From contig JAJLRJ010000010.1 of the NCBI GenBank assembly GCA_024195265.1, positions 40,576,420 through 40,640,419 on the forward strand: a DNA stretch of 64,000 bases, written 5' to 3'. The notes beneath the pieces are model-generated. The model saw nothing but the letters and a program-made list of their open reading frames with translations. It made no database searches and was not told the origin of the DNA. How positions within the stretch are numbered: position 1 is the first letter of the stretch; each line of letters begins with the position of its first letter. A program made the translations under genes and the position numbers. The DNA is from Dendrophyllia cribrosa (Eukaryota > Cnidaria > Anthozoa > Scleractinia > Dendrophylliidae). This document shows positions 53,601 through 64,000 of the stretch, piece by piece.

Positions 53601-54971
53601 GTCTGGTCCATGATAAAAAGGAGCATTCTGATTGGTTTCCTGAGTGGTCCGAATTTTGCAATACGGATCGCTAAGATGGGCTGTTCACAAGCTCATTTCG
53701 CCAAATTTCTTTTATGGAACAATGAACAAATAAAAACTGTTTACTTTTAAAGTGCCACTTTAATCAAAAATATACATTTTATGTTCTCCTCATATTTTGA
53801 AAATATACACCTTATTCATAAATGGCAGCAGATTTATTATTCTTTTGTATTTATTTTAACTAGCCTCACAAGCCTCATTAGCATGTGCAAAATTCAAAAG
53901 AATTTACACGCTAAAATGAGGCTAGTGAGGCAAGTTAACATAGATATAAAAGAATCATGAATCGGTCACCATTTATGAATAAGGTGTATAAGTACTCGTT
54001 ACTTACCTTGCGAAGTTTCAACTCAAAATTTGTACAGGAAGTGCCATTACTGTATTTTAACTTTACATTTCGAATTCGGCTTGCTGCCATTACTCAATTC
54101 AAAAATGACAGGGACCGAACCCTGAGAGTTGGATCAAGTTGGCCTAAAGATTTTGTGACATGAGTGACTCAACACATACCTTTTGGCTTTGTTGTCTGTG
54201 ACCGGGAGGGAACCACATTGAGTCATTGACCTCACAAATCAAGTCATGTGTACCAGATCGCAAACCAGTAGAATATGGGCTCAGATTTATGAACGGAGTA
54301 ATGGCAGACGGATTTTACATGATTTTCGTGGGTTTTCGGCCAGCTACATGTATTTCTGGGCTGTGTAAGAATATATCAATCTAATTTATAGCAATTTGCA
54401 TTATTTTGTCTAAACCAATTAGATACATTTGTGTTAAAAAAAGCGGAAAAGAAATACAAAAATTTTCGTCGTAGTGGTACTTTAAGTAGAAACATTTCCC
54501 CTCATGTTTAAAAAAATAGAGACTTGTTTAGCAGACAGTTTTGGTTAAACTTTTCGCAAAGTGACTTTAAAAATGCACGAATATGCTTAGCTTTGGCATG
54601 TGCGCATTAACCAAGAATGGCTGCATTAATTTATTGGCAAATTTAATAAAATCTTTATTGAACTAGCTTGTTAGGTCCATATTGGGAAATATTGGTCTCA
54701 TTCTTTTTTTTGCAAATTTATGGACCTTGCTCTTGGCTGGGTCCATAAACTTGCAATAAAAGAACTTGATCAATATTTTCCCAATACGGTCCTCATGCTA
54801 GTTCATTAACATCTATTTAAATCATCTTAGTTGTTTAGTTTCATAATTAGTAACATGTTTCCTTCTAATCCTACAGATGGGTTAATTGGACTTGGTATCC
54901 TGGGCGGCACAGCTCTTGTCATGGGAGGAGCAGCAGCCCTCTTAGGAATGGCATTTGCAAGTCGCAAGTGA
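50602..54971 (+). CDS. FIS1: FIS1, mitochondrial fission 1 protein
   Basis: Exons 50602-50634, 51388-51520, 52387-52457, 53132-53237 and 54877-54971, giving 145 aa (human 152). Tail-anchored outer-membrane adaptor of mitochondria and peroxisomes that acts with DRP1 and TBC1D15-type partners in fission and mitophagy. Seen: the TPR-like helical bundle with TQFSYAWCLIRSGTKSDILK, the DQRDYLYFIAEGYYRLNDYK signature and LLQIEPNNRQAIEL; a C-terminal membrane segment LIGLGILGGTALVMGGAAAL (from about residue 117); and a short basic tail SRK that fits mitochondrial targeting. All junctions keep phase. Confidence 0.97.
51000..51270. mobile_element. foldback element with nested GTGGCTCGGCGGCTCGAC repeats
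   Basis: The outer ends ACTACAGAATGCAGGGGCAA and the inverse-like TTGGCCCTGTATTCTGTAGT both lead into CTAGG. Inside, AGTGGCTCGGCGGCTCGAC occurs twice direct (about 51042 and 51151) and once inverse near 51222. FIS1 intron 1. Confidence 0.72.
51535..51612. repeat. perfect-arm hairpin GTACATGTAGGTTCAGGAAC
   Basis: Arms of about 34 bp (ACATGTACATGTAGGTTCAG, GAACAGTTAATAT) with a loop of only about 10 bp lie in FIS1 intron 2. Confidence 0.8.
53749..54487. mobile_element. diverged TIR element with AAAGTGCCACTTTA ends and a nested palindrome
   Basis: AAAGTGCCACTTTAATCAAA at the left and TAGTGGTACTTTAA at the right resemble the ends of 23532-24089. A nested foldback spans 53803-53991 (TACACCTTATTCATAAATGG and its inverse), with inner ACTAGCCTCAC/GTGAGGC copies. 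FIS1 intron 4. Confidence 0.6.
54655..54810. mobile_element. foldback with GAACTAGC...GGTCC(A/G)TATTGGGAAA ends
   Basis: TTGAACTAGCTTGTTAGGTC then ATATTGGGAAATATTG at the left is matched inversely by CAATATTTTCCCAATACGGTC and CTAGTTCA at the right. FIS1 intron 4, close to the last exon. Confidence 0.65.
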
Positions 54972-55021
54972 ACGTTGTTAGTGCAGACAGTATTTAAACA
55001 TAGTAAGAAGTTTAGAAGGGT

Positions 55022-55027
55022 AATAAA
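55022..55027 (+). terminator. FIS1 polyadenylation signal AATAAA
   Basis: AATAAA lies 51 bp after the FIS1 stop codon. Confidence 0.75.
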
Positions 55028-55959
55028 TTGCATTATATATTTTTTATTGGGAGTTATGAGATAAATAGAAAATAATGACTTTTTGTTAAAATATTGTCAG
55101 TACTTACAGTAAACATTTGTCAGTGTGCACAAAGCCTACAGACATAACAGGTGCTTTTGCATTGTGCGAATATTCAAGCAATATCTGTGTGATCACCCCT
55201 TCCCCCCCTCCCTCCCCCTTCCTTCTCCCCCCTGCCACAAAAAACAACGACAACAACATGAAATATTAATGAAATATTTAACTATTATTAGCGCAAAAGT
55301 GTGCATGATATCACCTAATTCTTAACCGAGTCCACTAAAATAAGGCAATATCACGCAAGCTTGAGCACAATAATAGTTTTATGATTCAACACATTGATAA
55401 CAAAGCACAGTTTGAAGAAAAAATATTGAGGCTGGTCAGTCATTTTTGCATTCTCTTGTCAAAATGCGAAATTTACCTCCATTGTTGGATGTACGTCATG
55501 TAGACATAGCGTATATTGATAACTTTTTGACCATATTTGGGCAGTGTATCAATGTGTTGAATTATCGCATTCGAAGAACGCAATCCTAATTTCGTGTTGG
55601 TTGTCCTGTGGTTTACATGCAGTAAAATTTGAGATTTTTTGGTAGACGGTCTTCCAAATGGCCGCCCCTATTGGTTTTTTTCAGGGGCTCATTTCTGCCA
55701 GAAATTCCTTCGAACGCGTCTCCATAATCTGTGATTACTGCTAGTAATAATGAATAAACCCCCTTCCTAGGCAGTTAGAAAGAATAAATTAAAGGGAGCC
55801 CTTCCTTTGCTTGGGATAATGAAAATTAAATAAATGCAAACCTTTCTGTGTTATATAAATAATGAGATAATGATAATAATAAAGAGGATTCTACCCAATA
55901 CTTATTGAGTTTTGATATGTTTGCAACTTATTGTTTGGTAGCCCTTCTTTAGAGGACAT

Positions 55960-56107
55960 GATGTGGTTCAAACTTTTCTTTGGTTTGAAAATTTTCAAAC
56001 TCGTTTAATTTTTATTTTCCTTTGTCTGAGATTCATTAACATAATTAATCTGAGACAAAGGTAAACAAAAATTGAACTGGTTTGAAAATGTTCAAACCTA
56101 AGATACA
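55960..56107. mobile_element. palindromic MITE, GGTTTGAAA family, copy 3
   Basis: GGTTTGAAAATTTTCAAAC and TTTTCCTTTGTCTGAGATT are mirrored by AATCTGAGACAAAGG and GGTTTGAAAATGTTCAAAC. Nearly the same as the 19247-19420 copy. Confidence 0.8.
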
Positions 56108-56171
56108 TGTTCACCAAAAAGGGTGGAAAGAATAATGGAGAATACTAGAAACCAGGTGATAATAAACCAGA

Positions 56172-56177
56172 TTTATT
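56172..56177 (-). terminator. polyadenylation signal of the coiled-coil gene
   Basis: AATAAA on the minus strand, about 103 bp past the stop at 56280. Confidence 0.65.
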
Positions 56178-56279
56178 TACAGAGCAGTTTTTACAGAATA
56201 GCATGTACCTACGGTATAAATGATAAAAAGATTGAAGACATTCAAAGGTTTCATATTGTGTTTGCTCAGCTTTAAGTCT

Positions 56280-59200
56280 TTACTTTACATTTTGAGTGCT
56301 GGGCGTATTTACTGCGGGCTCAAAGCATGAGGGGTTGAAGAAATCAATCCCAGCATGCATAGCTCGCCCGGTATCAATGGTGTTGAATCCTGGAGGGGGT
56401 GGTGTGACATTCACACCAGTGATACCCCCAGTGGCATCTGCTTTAGTACCAAGAGTAATTCTTGTGTAGAACTGTCTTACTTTTGTGATACAATCACAAG
56501 CGCTGCCCGTGTTGCGGTAGCCGCCATGTCTTGCAATGTGGTCCATTTTCGCTTTCGTCCAGCACTTTAATTTCGTGGACGGGAGGGCTTGTTTCGTTTC
56601 TTCACCGTTATTCTTTTGTGTCGTCACTTTATTAATAGTGACTTTATACCCTGTTTGGTTTTGGGTTTCATCTTTCATCATGGAGCTTTCATTTGAAGTT
56701 TGCTTTACAGGTGAAAGCTGCTCATTTGGATTTGCCTTGCGGTTTGTTTCAGAATTTTTCGGCTGGTTCAGGAATCCTTTCTTGTGTAAAGAGCGTTCTT
56801 TGTTTCCGTCATTCCCGTTGCTGTCATACATGGAAGGGAAAAAGCTCACTTTGCAATCTACTTTGGTTTTTTCTTCCAAAGTTTTGGAGGCGTTCTGAAA
56901 AAAAAATTAAAACTCTTACTGATGCAGAGGAGCAACACAGGGAAAATTGTGGCAATTGTTCAAAAGATTCAATGGATCTTTGTTGTAATCCAGCTTCCAC
57001 TACCCCGAAGTGTTTTATGGAAATATAAATACATGCTTTGGCTTGTTTATTTGCATCTACCTTGAATAAACATAAAGGAAACCACGACTTCTTTCTCTTT
57101 TTTTTCTGTTAAAGTTTATTATTTGACAGCGCCAAACGACGCGACAATCTGAAATAAAATACGGCGTTGGTTTAAAGTACAATCAGCAGTTCACTTATTA
57201 CCATGTGGTATTGATCTTCCGTTCTTCCTTTTTCTTCTTCAACCTGAGCGTATTGCTCATCTGACTGTTCCCACATCTCCATTGTGTCACTCGGCTAAAC
57301 ACAGACAAACTCAGTTAACTTCACGACTAGTAAGTCTAGTAAACCGTCGATTAAAACATCACTCATAGTTTTCAGCTTCGGGGGAGGGGGTACTTCATGT
57401 ACTGGAAGGTTTTTCCCGAAAGTGCTGCCTTTTTCCACTCTCGTTACATAAGAAAGGGTAGTTGAAGTTTTAGTGTTAGTAAGGGTAGCAAAAATAGACT
57501 AGGAACTGAAAGGGTAGCAAAAACCTGGGCAAAAATTGCACGCAAAATCAATAAAGTCTAACTTTAAATGTAAAGAGAAAAAAAATACATATGGTTAGTA
57601 AAAAATCCTTAGCTGTATCGAAGGAACAAATGGAGCATTGGTCTCAATGCATAGTTATGCATAAACTTACTTGCCAGTATTCTTTGCTTTCTTCCGGGTC
57701 AGTTTTACTTGGAACTTGAAGATCTTTTCGAGATGTTTTCAAATCTTCGATCCTTGCCTTATAAAGATAAGCAAGCAACCTGTTAGTACATTGCTTCTTT
57801 GAACGCAAATAAATCTTCGACCAACATTCGTCCAAAGAAACATGTTAGTCCAATACGCGACGGGGTGTTAAATCCTCCCTCCCGCCCCGGCCCTATTTAA
57901 TTTATCCCCAAGGGGTACCAAAAGAAAACATTAACAAGTATTTTGAAACCAAACAATTACATAAATTTGTCTACCTTTATCCCCACCAACTGGGGATATT
58001 TTAACAATAAACACCCTAAAAAGTATCAGATCCTCATTTTTTAACCTCTAGAACGTCCTAGAAGGTACGACAAACATCTCTGTCACTTTTATATGGAATT
58101 TCCGTCTCCAGAGGGCAGTGTTAAATAGCTATAGTCCACGTTTTCTGATCCCTATATTGGAATATTAGTTCGGAACAAACAAGAACAAGGAAGAGTTGAT
58201 AGTAGTTACCATATCGTCTTGATGATCGTTACTCTGTTCTTGATCACCAGACTGAGCGATTTCGTCATCAGAATGGTCCCACATCTCCTTTTGGTCACTT
58301 GGCTTATTATAATGTGTTAAAAAAAGCAAATAAAATTAGCTTCACGACTGTTGAATGACAATTTTTAAACATAACTCGTGGTAATATTAACATTAGAAAC
58401 CCGCTTTACTGAGACTTCCACTTGCGATCGCGTGTTTTGCTCCACGACTTTCCATATTTCACCCATTCTGAAGTTTTCTAAATTTTAATGTACTCTTCTT
58501 AATTGGGCGGAAAAAATCACAAAAAAGGAAGTCGACAAAGAAAATTCTCTATTTTCGAATTGCCCATAATACAATTTCTTTGCCCCCCAAATCTTGCATA
58601 AACTATTGTTTGTAAATGCTCTTGGGAGGACTGCATATTCCCAATAGATTTTCAAAACAATAGTTTGTGCAAAATTTTGGGGGCAAACAAAGTGTATTAT
58701 GGGCAATTCGAAAACAGAGAATAAGTACTCTACTTAATGCACTTACCTCCTCAGTGTGAGGATCAGTATTTCTATGAGCTTGAATATCTTCTACTCTTTG
58801 AGATATTCTCAAATCCCTGATTCGTGCCTGCATAAGGAAAGGAATCCACAAACTCAAAAGTTAGAACCACCTTGTACAGTATAATGAAACGAACACCACA
58901 GGAAAGTACTGCTCAGTAGCTTTCATTTGAATGGTCACACTTTAGGATTTCATCCACAGACTCAAAAGTTAGAACCACCTTGTACAACATAATAAACAGT
59001 ACCACAGGAAAGTACTGCTCAGTAGCTTTCATTTGAATAGTAACACTTTAGGATTTCATCCACAGACTCAAAAGTTATAATCACTTTGTACAGCATAATA
59101 AACAGCACCACAAGAAAGTACTGCTGAATAGCTTTCATTTGAATGGTCACACTTTAGAATTTTATCGATAGACTCAAATGTTCGAACCGCCATACAGTAC

Positions 59201-61823
59201 AGCATAATAAACAGTACTACAGGAAAGTACTTCACAAAGCTTTCATTTGAATTATCGCACTAGCTTTAGGATTTCATGCACAGTCTCAAAAGTTAGAACC
59301 ACCTTGTACAGCATAATAAACAGTACCACAGGAAAGTACTGCTCACATTTTAGAATTTCATTCACAGACTCAAAAGTAGAACGACTTTGTACAGTACAAT
59401 GAACGGCGCCAGAAAAAAGTACTCCTTAATAGCTTTCATTTGTATGAATAACATTAGGATTCCATTAGCCTTGTACGTGCGGCTCAATGAACAGAACTAT
59501 AGCAACGTACTACTCAGTAGCTTTCTTTTGAATGGTCACACTTATTATTCCTTCCACAGACTCGATAGTATGAACCTTGTACATCATAATAAACAGCACA
59601 CATGGAAGGTATGCATGAACGAGAAATTTTGCTCTGCATTGTCTGTCTCGGCTTCACCCAGCCAGGTGTATTAATAGGCGCCGGCGATCATTATGCTACT
59701 ACGGCCAGCGGATTAACCCGTCAACTCCCAAGAGTAACAAAAATCAAAATTCAAGAAAATTCCCGCTAAATTTCATTTAATTTGTAAAATATTGAAAAAC
59801 AAATGGTACCATACAAAAAAAAAAAAAAAAAAAAAAAACCCGAAGAGGTTTCATTTGAATGGTTACACCACAGGGAGCAGAGGAGCCAAATTTGACCTAA
59901 TACGCGTTCGATCTTTGAGCTTTATACGCGCGCAGTGTCTTGCGTTATATCGAATAACGGTTATTCGATGTTTTTTCCCCAGCGGGACCCCAAGCGTGAT
60001 CGGCGCTTTCCGGAAAGCGTGAGCTTTCCGAGCGAGGCACGAAGTGCCGAGAAGAAAAAGAAGAAAAAGAAGAAAAAGAGTCTCTCTTATTACTGCGTAA
60101 CGATTTTGTGGCGCCCACAGTCAGCAATCTGCGGTTACCCAACGGAAAGCTCCGATTACGCTTGGGGTCCCGCTGGGGCGAAAAACAGACTCGTAAACAA
60201 CAGATCGAAGATCGAACGCGTAAAGGTCAAATTTGGCTCTTCTGCTCCCTGTGGTTACACCATAGGATTTCATCCACCGATTCAAAAGTTGGCTTTATAC
60301 ATTAATACACATGCGCAGGAAAAGAAAGCCGCAGATCAACGTGTTGCCACTTTAGTTCACACTAACCTCAAGCTTGTGTATCAACGCGTTCTTGCGCTCC
60401 ATTAAATCTAGGAATTCCTCCTCCATCTTCTCCTTAGACTTCTTTATTCCTCTGTTAGATCGCAAGAGTTTATCGACCTGTTGCTGGCTGGTCTGTAAAA
60501 CGAAGGCAAAACTGAAATTTTATCTACTGACGTGACGCTCTCTCGTATTCTCAAGAACACCCAAGTTTGGAACAGAGAAGTTTAGTTAGTAAAATATTGA
60601 GAAAACAATAGCACCGCGGAAAAAAAAGACTACTCGAATACTGACTTCCATCATAAAATTGACCAAACATTAACAGCACTGCCTTTAACAGGATTTGATC
60701 CACAGATCCAAAAGTTAAAACCTCCTTGTACTAAAGAAATAAAAAACGCGCCGAGTGCATTATTGAGTTATATAAGCACGCGGGAATTTTTAAGAACACG
60801 AGAGAAGTGCAGAGAAGCACGAGCCAAAGGCGAGTGCTTCTGGCACTTGTCGAGTGTTCTTAAAAATTTCCAAGTGCTTATATAACTCAACAATGCACGA
60901 GGAATAAGTTTTTTTATTTCTTTTATAAAATAAAAACGGTTATAATGAACCTTACGTCACGCGCGTGCTTTATCGAGTTATAATGAACTCGGTTTAACCA
61001 ATCATAGCGCGCGCATTTCCTTGAGCATTTTATAAATCGTAATAAATAGCACTGACCACGTGAAAGTACTGCTTTTTATTTGAATGAACGATCACACTTT
61101 ATATAAGCACGTTATATAAGCAAGTTATATAAGCACGCGGGAATTTTTAAGAACACGAGAGAAGTGCAGAGAAGCACGAGCCAAAGGCGAGTGCTTCTGG
61201 CACTTGTCGAGTGTTCTTAAAAATTTCCAAGTGCTTATATAACTCAACAATGCACGAGGAATATGTTTTTTTATTTCTTTTATAAAATAAAAACGGTTGT
61301 AATGAACCTTACGTCACGCGCGTGCTTTATCGAGTTATAATGAACTCGGTTTAACCAATCATAGCGCGCGCATTTCCTTGAGCATTTTATAAATCGTAAT
61401 AAATAGCACTGACCACGTGAAAGTACTGCTTTTTATTTGAATGAACGATCACACTTTAGAATTTTAAAATTAGAGCCAAAATAAAAGGTTCCAGACCTTA
61501 TTGTGTTGAGCGAATAAAGCAGCGCATCTTCCGAATCAGCTGGACGTGTGACGTCACATTTTATTTCGCACCGGCTTGGTAGGGAGCTGGGTTCAAATGA
61601 AACGTGCATAGAGGAAACTATCAATTCGAGGATGTTAAAAGAAATAGGAGACAAGTGCGCGCAGGTTACTAACCACAAGTTTTTGAGTAGCTTCTCTGAG
61701 CTGCCTACTGGTATCATTGAGTTCTTTCTCCAGCTTATTTTGCTGTTCAATTGGATTCTGCTCCAGCTTTTCAAGGAATACCTTCCTTTGCCTTTCTAAA
61801 TTCTTGACTTTTGCTTGTAGAGT
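56280..61823 (-). CDS. unrecognised coiled-coil protein, 3' part of gene
   Basis: Exons: 61674-61823, 60367-60492, 58747-58827, 58210-58302, 57671-57757, 57202-57294 and 56280-56894, all phase 0 at both ends, totalling 1245 nt or 414 aa to the stop. The 5' end is not found and the gene may extend beyond the window; an ATG at 61871 in frame with the first listed exon is an alternative start. Seen: two charged coiled-coil exons (LQAKVKNLERQRKVFLEKLE, then MEEEFLDLMERKNALIHKLE); two repeated exon pairs (ARIRDLRISQRVEDIQ with PSDQKEMWDHSDDEIAQ; ARIEDLKTSRKDLQ with PSDTMEMWEQSDEQYAQ); and a long last exon, polar and then ending in a distinctive block WTKAKMDHIARHGGYRNTG. I do not recognise the family and give no function. 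The clean splice sites, symmetric exons and polyadenylation signal support a real gene. Confidence 0.75.
58848..59345. repeat. array of the ~105-bp CAGTAGCTTTCATTTGAATGG monomer
   Basis: About five units, with degraded units continuing to about 59620. The array starts about 20 bp upstream of the acceptor of the exon 58747-58827 (transcription is leftward). Same family as 33292-33872, in the same orientation relative to the window but opposite relative to the host gene. Confidence 0.9.
59871..60251. mobile_element. 381-bp TIR element with 11-bp target-site duplication
   Basis: The ends are CAGGGAGCAGAGGAGCCAAA and its inverse-like TTTGGCTCTTCTGCTCCCTG. TGGTTACACCA flanks it exactly on both sides (59860-59870 and 60252-60262). 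It interrupts a unit of the ~105-bp repeat (TTTCATTTGAA left, AGGATTTCATCCAC right). A second inverse pair CCCCAGCGGGACCCCAAGCG lies inside. An 11-bp duplication suggests a Mutator-like non-autonomous element. The interior holds an AAGAAAAAG repeat at about 60051-60080. Confidence 0.85.
60764..61455. repeat. tandem duplication of a ~325-bp block, offset 357 bp
   Basis: The block beginning GCACGCGGGAATTTTTAAGA occurs at 60776 and 61133 and stays nearly identical through CACGTGAAAGTACTGCTTTT. Each copy contains a foldback (TATATAAGCACGCGGGAA against TTCCAAGTGCTTATATA, with AAGAACAC/GTGTTCTT inside) and ends in a fragment of the ~105-bp repeat. It lies in an intron of the coiled-coil gene. Confidence 0.88.
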
Positions 61824-62020
61824 CTGTTGTATCAAAGAAGAGATAAAATGCATTGTCACACCTCTGATCATCTATCTGAAGCAGACATCTCTCTTAAGTG
61901 GTCATCCTCTGAAATAGCACCCCTTCTCGATGGACACCACTTTAAAAGCAGTGCTTCTGAAGCTCTTTTTCTAGCAAACGCCTATACAAAAATGACATAT
62001 CTTCTGTTTTTAAAGTCGTA

Positions 62021-63046
62021 CAGTGTGTTGCCCAGTTTCCGGCCAGTACCAGTTTCCGGCCAAAAAACAATTACGTCGGTTATGTTCGTCGGAGTTTTAA
62101 ATTTTCGTCCACCGAAGCGTTCCGAAAGAAAGACGAACATTTCCGCTACACATTGGTGGTTTTGGCGTTCTTTTTGAACAAGGAACGGCTGAGGAAGGAA
62201 ATGTTTTGTCCAGGTGATTGAACGTTTAGCGATTAATTTTGGCTCGTTTCACTGCACATCAAAACTACCGTAGATAAACAAATAGCTCGTTTCACAGGAA
62301 ATATCTCAAGGAGCTTCATAATTTTTGGACAAATATTAGATTAAAGATGAAAGTGATTAGGGAATCTATCATCGTCAGCTGGAATAGGGCTGTTCCTGAA
62401 ATTTTAGCAGTCAACTCTCAGCGAAGATTTCGACCTAGTGTGCCAGTTTCCGGCCACTAAAAGACACATTGCTCAAAACCTATTTCTTATTAAGTGAAAG
62501 AACCGAATATTAAAATTTCCTGGTCGAGAAATTAAAGATACATGTGTTAGTGTAACAAAGATTACGAATTAATAACAGCTTATGCATGTATAGCGTGACT
62601 AAAAGTACGTAAGTCATGATTTGTTTTTGTAGTAGTCTGTCAACAAACTGCGGAAGACACGCTTCCGGGTCACTAAGGTCATACGTATTTTGAATAGTAA
62701 AACAGTAGGCGACAAAGCTTAATATTGAAACTTACCTGATATTTATAACTAGGCGACCACTATTATCAAGGGACTTACAAGTCGGTTTACGTCGAGCGGT
62801 TTCAAGGAAAATTTACTTTAAGTCGGTGGCCGGAAACTGGGCTAGCTGGCCGGAAACTGGGCAACTTACTAGTTTTGCGAAAAATGGTATAATTTCTTTA
62901 ATACTTGGGGAAGGTCGCCAACCATTTAACGTTTTAAAGGTAAGTAAATGAACTGTCTTTGAAAGGAAATTGAGAAATTTTCCGTGCAAAACAAAGGAGT
63001 TATAGCGATTACAAACTAAAGTGGCCGGAAACTGGGCAACATACTG
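62021..63046. mobile_element. 1026-bp TIR element with repeated CAGTTTCCGGCCA motif
   Basis: The ends are CAGTGTGTTGCCCAGTTTCC and the inverse-like GGAAACTGGGCAACATACTG, flanked by TA at 62019-62020 and 63047-63048. CAGTTTCCGGCC occurs three times in direct orientation (about 62033, 62047, 62445) and GGCCGGAAACTGGGC three times inverse (about 62828, 62850, 63023). No transposase frame is seen. TA duplication with CAGT ends suggests a Tc1/mariner-type non-autonomous element. Confidence 0.85.
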
Positions 63047-63479
63047 TAACCTTCTCTAATGGCTTGAGCGGGACCTTTCTAAGATTCTAGATTCCTAAGA
63101 TATCCCTTAGATCCCTTAGATATCCCTTATCCCTTCAGCTTAGAAACGCTCAAGGCATCTCCTTAAAGGGACAATGTCCCGGCTAAAATATCGTGTTTTC
63201 ATGATCATGGCCAGGAAATTACTTTAAGCTTGCTTTATTATATTTTATCTTAAAAATAGGAAGAAAAAAAATCGCCAAAAGTGATGGCGCAAAGAAATAT
63301 GGAGTAAAAAGACAAAATAACGACTACAAAACTCAAAATTCCACAAGAATGGAAACTTTGATTTCTTGACCGTCTGTCACGAAATCAAAATTGATGAACT
63401 GTAATCCGCCTCCATCCTGGCTTGCATTTTTCTCAAAATTACTGCTTCGATTCTGTTTTGCTCTACATAGAATCTTTTT

Positions 63480-63573
63480 AACATTGATATAACATTGATA
63501 TAACATTGGTATAACATTGATATAACATTGATATAACATTGATATAACATTTATATAACATTGATATAACATG
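63480..63573. repeat. 11-bp minisatellite AACATTGATAT, about eight copies
   Basis: Successive AACATTGATAT units with single-base variants (GGTAT, TTATAT). The minus-strand frame through it (YQCYINVI repeats) is an artefact. Confidence 0.9.
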
Positions 63574-64000
63574 GAAATTAAATTTCGTTATTTCGGCGGG
63601 ACGGTGACCCTTTCATGAATATCCGACACCTCTCTTACGCGGCACGCTTTTACTGAAGAGAGGTGAAGGTATCTCTCTATGGCTCAGGAGAAAAATCAGT
63701 AAAGATTCAACGATTTCAAGTGTAATTGTTACCGTCAGCCGTTAATGGGTATCAGTTTAGGGGTCAGTCTGAAAATGCACGAGTATCAATATAGGTAGGA
63801 CAACGACCATAACAACAACTGACTTTAGGCTCGATTCCCAGCCGCTTTGCGCTCCCGCCTTAATCGATCCGAGCCTACAATTTAGGGGTCGTGACCCGAA
63901 TGCATGAAGCAATCGTAAGATCCCTTGCCAGAGGACTTTCTTGTGCTCTTTTAGAATTTCGTATACTTATTACGCTCCTTCGGAAAATAGCTCATCTAAA

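Larger units (their letters stand above)
54972..56279. other. tail-to-tail intergenic region FIS1/coiled-coil gene
   Basis: It holds both polyadenylation signals and one palindromic MITE. A C/T-rich stretch lies at about 55197-55232. No gene was seen. Confidence 0.6.
61824..64000. other. region without recognised gene, right edge
   Basis: It contains the TIR element 62021-63046 and the 11-bp array 63480-63573. A minus-strand frame ending at 63333 (tail GGLQFINFDFVTDGQEIKVS) reads partly through the 11-bp repeat and has no family match. 63600-64000 shows nothing I can interpret. Confidence 0.55.

Noticed and set aside
56355..57028. Plus-strand open frames overlapping the last exon of the coiled-coil gene
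   Set aside because: They are antisense shadows of a spliced minus-strand exon with a polyadenylation signal.
63333..63572. Minus-strand frame ending in a plausible-looking peptide
   Set aside because: Half of it is the 11-bp minisatellite. No splice context or family match supports it.

Overview
This is eukaryotic nuclear DNA from an animal, most likely an anthozoan cnidarian and probably a stony coral. The evidence is animal-type gene structures with GT-AG introns, proteins recognisably close to their human counterparts, an AT-rich background, and very dense short foldback (MITE-like) elements and minisatellites. I cannot name the species from sequence alone. All intron-containing models below were spliced by hand, and reading phase is consistent across every junction.

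Layout. Position 1-660: tail of an unidentified plus-strand gene. 661-3413: intergenic, repeat-rich. 3414-12983 (minus): a KAT7/HBO1-like MYST acetyltransferase with 14 coding exons that also carries a double PHD finger. 13344-34858 (plus): NFRKB, the INO80-complex subunit, with 30 coding exons. These two chromatin genes are head-to-head across 360 bp. 35984-40336 (plus): an SLC4-family bicarbonate/anion transporter with only three coding exons. 41298-50278 (minus): COG8, 11 exons, tail-to-tail with SLC4. 50602-54971 (plus): FIS1, 5 exons, head-to-head with COG8 across 323 bp. 56280-61823 (minus): the 3' part of an unrecognised coiled-coil protein gene built entirely of phase-0 exons. 61824-64000: no gene seen, mostly a 1-kb TIR element and an 11-bp minisatellite.

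The genes do not form one pathway. KAT7 and NFRKB are both chromatin regulators and share an intergenic promoter. COG8 (Golgi tethering) and FIS1 (mitochondrial and peroxisomal fission) share another. Both promoters contain a pair of divergent YY1-type ATGGCG motifs about 90 bp apart.

Most of the non-coding sequence is introns filled with foldback elements, tRNA-derived SINEs, TIR elements with TA or 11-bp target duplications, and tandem arrays. Several arrays begin within about 10 bp of a splice site. The best leads are the PHD-KAT7 architecture, the five-fold duplicated splice donor in that gene, the SLC4 protein with His in place of the anion-site Arg of AE1, and the splice-anchored repeats. 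I saw no CRISPR array, no bacterial-type system and no viral gene.
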